A program made the translations under genes and the position numbers. A stretch of 64,000 bases of DNA from Massilia sp. ZL223 (lineage in GTDB: Bacteria; Pseudomonadota; Gammaproteobacteria; Burkholderiales; Burkholderiaceae_D): contig NZ_JAGPWD010000004.1 in assembly GCF_018119395.1 (NCBI RefSeq), positions 174,162 through 238,161 on the forward strand. The letters run 5' to 3'. Below, piece after piece: positions 60,921 to 64,000 of the stretch (positions within the stretch are counted from its first letter, which is position 1; each line of letters opens with the position of its first letter). Under the pieces are notes generated by a model. That model had not been told where the DNA came from and did not search any database. It saw only the letters and a program-made list of their open reading frames with translations.

Positions 60921-62978
60921 ATGAAACGACATATCCTGAGCGCCGCGGCGCTGGTGCTGGTGGCCTCGATGGCCCAGGCGGAATCGAACAGCGCGGCCAA
61001 GAGCGGCGCCAAGGCCGGCACGCTCTCTTCCGGCATCGCCCTGCAATACGTGGAGCCAGCGGTGCGCCCGCAGGACGACTTCTTCGCCCACCTGAACGGC
61101 AAGTGGCTCAAGACCGTCGAGATCCCGGCCGACAAGTCGAGCTGGGGCGCCTTCCACCAGCTGCGCGAAGACACCCTGCCGCAGCTGCGCGCGATCATCG
61201 AAAAGGCCGCCGCAAGCAAGGGCGCCCAGGGTTCGGAAGTGCAGAAGATCGGCGACTTCTACGCCAGCTACATGGACGAGGCCCGCCTGGAGCAGCTCGG
61301 CATCGCGCCGCTGAACGCGGAACTGGGCAAGCTCGCCGCCATCAAGGACAAGGCCGAACTGCCGGCCGTGTTCGCGCAGCTGGGCCGCCAGGGCGTGAAC
61401 GTTCCCTTCGTCTTCTACATCCACCAGGACGCCAAGGATTCGACCCGCTACGTGGCCGACCTCTACCAGGCCGGCCTGGGCATGCCGGACCGCGACTACT
61501 ACCTGAAGCAGGACGACGCCAAGCTGGCCGACATCCGCGCCAAGTACCAGCAGCACGCCGAGAAGATGCTGGCCATGGCCGGCGACAAGAACGCCGCCGC
61601 CAACGCCAAGGCGATCGTCGAGCTGGAAACCGAACTGGCCAAGGTCCAGTGGACCAAGGTCGAGAACCGCGACCCGGTCAAGACCTATAACAAGGTCGAG
61701 CTGGCCAAGCTGGCCGAGCTGGCGCCGGGCTACGACTGGCAATCCTGGCTGGCCGCATCCGGCCTGAAGGGCAAGACCGACTACCTGATCGTCAGCCAGC
61801 CGAGCTACCTGAAGGGCTTCGCCGAAGTCCTGAACCGCGTGCCGCTCGAGACCTGGAAGACCTACCTGCAGCTGCACCTGGTGGAAAGCTACGCCAACTA
61901 CCTGTCGAAGGCCTTCGTCGACGAGCGCTTCGCCTTCCACGGCACCACCCTGTCGGGCACCCCGCAGCTGGAAGCGCGCTGGAAGCGCGGCGTCTCGACC
62001 CTGGAAGGCAGCCTGGGCGAAGCGGTCGGCAAGCTGTACGTGAAGGAGCACTTCCCGGCCGAGCGCAAGGCGCGCATGGAAGTCCTGGTCAAGAACCTGC
62101 TGGCCGCCTACAAGTCCTCGATCGACACCCTCGACTGGATGAGCCCGGCGACCAAGAAGGAAGCTCAGGCCAAGCTGGCCAAGTTCACCCCGAAGATCGG
62201 CTACCCGAACAAGTGGAAGGATTACTCGGCCCTGAGCGTCAAGCGCGAGGACCTGGTCGGCAACGTGATGCGTTCGCGCGAGGTGGAATACAACCGCGAG
62301 CTGAACAAGCTGGGCAAGCCGATCGACCGCGACGAATGGGGCATGACGCCGCAGACCATCAACGCCTACTACAACCCGGAACTGAACGAGATCGTGTTCC
62401 CGGCCGCGATCCTGCAGCCGCCGTTCTTCGACGCCAAGGCCGACGACGCGGTCAACTACGGCGGCATCGGCGCCGTGATCGGCCACGAGATCAGCCACGG
62501 CTTCGACGACCAGGGTTCGCAGTACGACGGCGACGGCAACATGCGCAACTGGTGGACCGAGGAAGACGGCAAGAAGTTCGCCGAGAAGACCAAGGTCCTG
62601 ATCAACCAGTACGCCGGCTACAGCCCGCTGCCTGGCTATAACGTCAACGGCGAACTGACCCTGGGCGAGAACATCGGCGACAACTCGGGCCTGGCGATCG
62701 CCTACAAGGCCTACAAGCTGTCGCTGAAGGGCAAGAAGGCGCCGGTGATCAATGGCCTGAGCGGCGACCAGCGCTTCTACATGGGCTGGGGCCAGGTGTG
62801 GCGCACCAAGATGCGCGAGCCGGCGCAGATCGCCCAGATCAAGACCGACCCGCACTCGCCGGGCCAGTACCGCGCCAACGGCACCCTGAAGAACCAGCCG
62901 GGCTTTTACGAAGCCTTCGGCGTGAAGGAAGGCGACAAGATGTACCTGGCGCCGAAGGATCGCGTGATCATCTGGTAA
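60921..62978 (+). CDS. Secreted M13 metallopeptidase, second of a tandem pair
   Basis: 685 residues with signal peptide MKRHILSAAALVLVASMAQA. Zinc site HEISH in GHEISHGFDDQG (~522), GENIGDNSG, NAYYNPELNEIVFPA and the terminal IIW. Clearly a paralogue of the upstream gene: both open with MKR(Y/H)ILS and share VRPQDDFF and VQWTKVENRDPVK. Differences cluster in the N-terminal third, suggesting diverged peptide specificity. Followed by a terminator. Confidence 0.95.
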   Translation: MKRHILSAAALVLVASMAQAESNSAAKSGAKAGTLSSGIALQYVEPAVRPQDDFFAHLNGKWLKTVEIPADKSSWGAFHQLREDTLPQLRAIIEKAAASKGAQGSEVQKIGDFYASYMDEARLEQLGIAPLNAELGKLAAIKDKAELPAVFAQLGRQGVNVPFVFYIHQDAKDSTRYVADLYQAGLGMPDRDYYLKQDDAKLADIRAKYQQHAEKMLAMAGDKNAAANAKAIVELETELAKVQWTKVENRDPVKTYNKVELAKLAELAPGYDWQSWLAASGLKGKTDYLIVSQPSYLKGFAEVLNRVPLETWKTYLQLHLVESYANYLSKAFVDERFAFHGTTLSGTPQLEARWKRGVSTLEGSLGEAVGKLYVKEHFPAERKARMEVLVKNLLAAYKSSIDTLDWMSPATKKEAQAKLAKFTPKIGYPNKWKDYSALSVKREDLVGNVMRSREVEYNRELNKLGKPIDRDEWGMTPQTINAYYNPELNEIVFPAAILQPPFFDAKADDAVNYGGIGAVIGHEISHGFDDQGSQYDGDGNMRNWWTEEDGKKFAEKTKVLINQYAGYSPLPGYNVNGELTLGENIGDNSGLAIAYKAYKLSLKGKKAPVINGLSGDQRFYMGWGQVWRTKMREPAQIAQIKTDPHSPGQYRANGTLKNQPGFYEAFGVKEGDKMYLAPKDRVIIW

Positions 62979-63000
62979 GCCCTGACAGGGCTTGATGCGG

Positions 63001-63037
63001 AAACCCGGGTTGGCCTGTCCGATCCCGGGTTTTTTTT
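63001..63037 (+). terminator. Rho-independent terminator after the M13 pair
   Basis: AAACCCGGG pairs with CCCGGGTTT (9 bp, 14-base loop) and runs into a T tract. Confidence 0.85.
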
Positions 63038-63262
63038 CGCCGCCGCCGGGAGCGGCCCGGTGCGGCCTGTCTAAGAATAGTGCAATTGCGTGTGTCTCAA
63101 TGGAGACGACTGGAGACGGGAGAAAGTTAAAACATTTGAAAAAGTGTAAAATAATGCCAACTTATTAACTGGCCGGGCCGCCGGCGATCTTATGCACGTT
63201 CACCTCACGTACGCTATCAAGATCCGCGCCGTTGGCCGGGCCGAGACGGGAAAGTATCAAGG

Positions 63263-64000
63263 ATGAGTTCCTGGGAAGTGCGTGACATACCGTTCAAGTT
63301 CCAGCTGAGCGACTGGACCTTGTTCCAGGCGTCCATCCGCCTGCAGCTGCGCTCGATCGGACTGGCCGAGGCCGGACATCCCGGCGCCGCCGCCGTGCAG
63401 GGCGAGGACCAGCTTGCCCCGGGCAGCCAGGGCTTCGCCTTGCGCCGCCTGCCGGTCGACGAAGCGCTGCCGCGCCTGGCCCGGTCCGGCCCCTTCCTGC
63501 GCTACGTGCCGTTGCAATACCAGCACTGCTACATCGAATTGGGCACTTCGTTCGAGGACTACCAGAAGAAATTCTCGTCCAAGACGCGCTCGACCATCAA
63601 CCGCAAGATCCGCAAGTTCACCGAGCACTGCGGCGGCACCCTCAAGTGGCACGCCTACCGCAGCCCGGACGAGGTCCCGGCCTTCTTCCAGCTGGCGCGC
63701 GCGGTGTCGAAGCTGACCTACCAGGAAAAGCTGCTGGACGCGGGCCTGCCCGATACGCCCGAATTCATGGAACGCGCCCGCGCGCTGGCCGCCGGCGGGC
63801 AGTTGCGCGCCTACGTCTTGTTCGACGGCGAACGGCCGGTCTCCTACCTGTACTGCCCGGTCCAGGACGGCGTCGCCATCTACGCCTACCTGGGCTACGA
63901 CCCGGCCTACATGCACCTGTCGGTCGGCACCGTACTGCAGTGGCTGGCGCTCGAGCAGATGTTCAAGGAAGGGCACTTGCGCTACTTCGATTTCACGGGG
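63263..64000 (+). CDS. CelD/FemAB-like GNAT acetyltransferase (3' end missing)
   Basis: Open from ATG 63263 (AAGG just upstream) to the window end, 246 codons without a stop. Acetyltransferase-6 (CelD-type) fold: KKFSSKTRSTINRKIRKFTE, VSKLTYQEKLLDAGLPDTPE, YVLFDGERPVSYLYCP, YAYLGYDPAYMHLSVGTVLQ and RYFDFTG. Members often sit in exopolysaccharide or cellulose loci and acylate cell-surface components; here the remaining context lies beyond the window. The gene is likely transcribed from the AT-rich stretch at 63120-63180. Confidence 0.85.
   Translation, partial: MSSWEVRDIPFKFQLSDWTLFQASIRLQLRSIGLAEAGHPGAAAVQGEDQLAPGSQGFALRRLPVDEALPRLARSGPFLRYVPLQYQHCYIELGTSFEDYQKKFSSKTRSTINRKIRKFTEHCGGTLKWHAYRSPDEVPAFFQLARAVSKLTYQEKLLDAGLPDTPEFMERARALAAGGQLRAYVLFDGERPVSYLYCPVQDGVAIYAYLGYDPAYMHLSVGTVLQWLALEQMFKEGHLRYFDFTG

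Noticed and set aside
58750..62855. Two minus-strand frames of about 700 codons opposite the M13 peptidases
   Set aside because: They resemble each other only because the peptidases on the plus strand are paralogues.

Overview
This window is GC-rich, gene-dense chromosomal DNA with no plasmid or phage backbone. It most likely comes from a betaproteobacterium of the Oxalobacteraceae (Massilia/Telluria/Duganella-like). This is an inference from gene content: the tail of an F0F1 ATP synthase operon (atpA-G-D-C), an argB / HAD nucleotidase / slmA neighbourhood, hemA-prfA-prmC, minCDE, phaA-phaB, and large secreted peptidases beside a TonB receptor. Most genes are housekeeping or conserved accessory genes.

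Layout. 1-4100: 3' part of the ATP synthase operon, closed by a strong terminator. 4260-4970: a small AT-rich island that differs from its surroundings and carries two tiny minus-strand genes, a double-glycine-leader, glycine-rich, bacteriocin-like peptide and a two-helix membrane protein that could be its immunity protein. 5091-9114: a membrane protein, a serine hydrolase, a peptidoglycan amidase, a CoA-binding protein and a glutathione peroxidase. 9111-13422 (minus): argB, tRNA-Thr(GGT), HAD nucleotidase, slmA and a pabB-pabC fusion. 13603-18081: a CWC protein, an esterase, a thioesterase, a DUF1289 protein, an MBL hydrolase and a nitronate monooxygenase. 18234-25854: hpt, a YjbR-like protein, aminopeptidase P, MgtC, DUF924, a DUF2520-type protein, MAPEG and an AlkB-like dioxygenase. 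26030-32700: an outer-membrane barrel, a RAYT transposase next to a REP element, ettA, rarD, kup and an FKBP lipoprotein. 32701-41753 (minus): a GNAT enzyme, a deacetylase-fold protein that has lost key active-site residues, gshA, a DUF885 peptidase, prmC, dsbB, prfA and hemA. 41833-47561: an orphan response regulator, a DUF697-like protein, minEDC, and phaA/phaB. 47792-54390: a D-amino-acid dehydratase-like enzyme, prolyl aminopeptidase, DUF2721, a dienoyl-CoA reductase and a FabH-like synthase. 54523-64000: a CtpA protease, a candidate small RNA, a TonB-dependent receptor, two tandem M13 metallopeptidases, and the start of a CelD-type acetyltransferase cut by the window end.

Several genes have linked roles. 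pabBC feeds folate synthesis. gshA, the glutathione peroxidase and MAPEG belong to thiol and peroxide handling. minCDE and slmA both place the division septum. hemA, prfA and prmC form a known cluster, with prmC methylating the release factor encoded by prfA. phaA/phaB supply the polyhydroxybutyrate monomer, but no phaC is in the window.

The least ordinary elements are the peptide/membrane-protein pair at 4298-4754, the REP/REPIN family with its RAYT gene (compensatory stem changes between copies), the degenerate HDAC-fold protein at 33176-34222, and a pyrimidine-rich candidate sRNA near 56160-56228.
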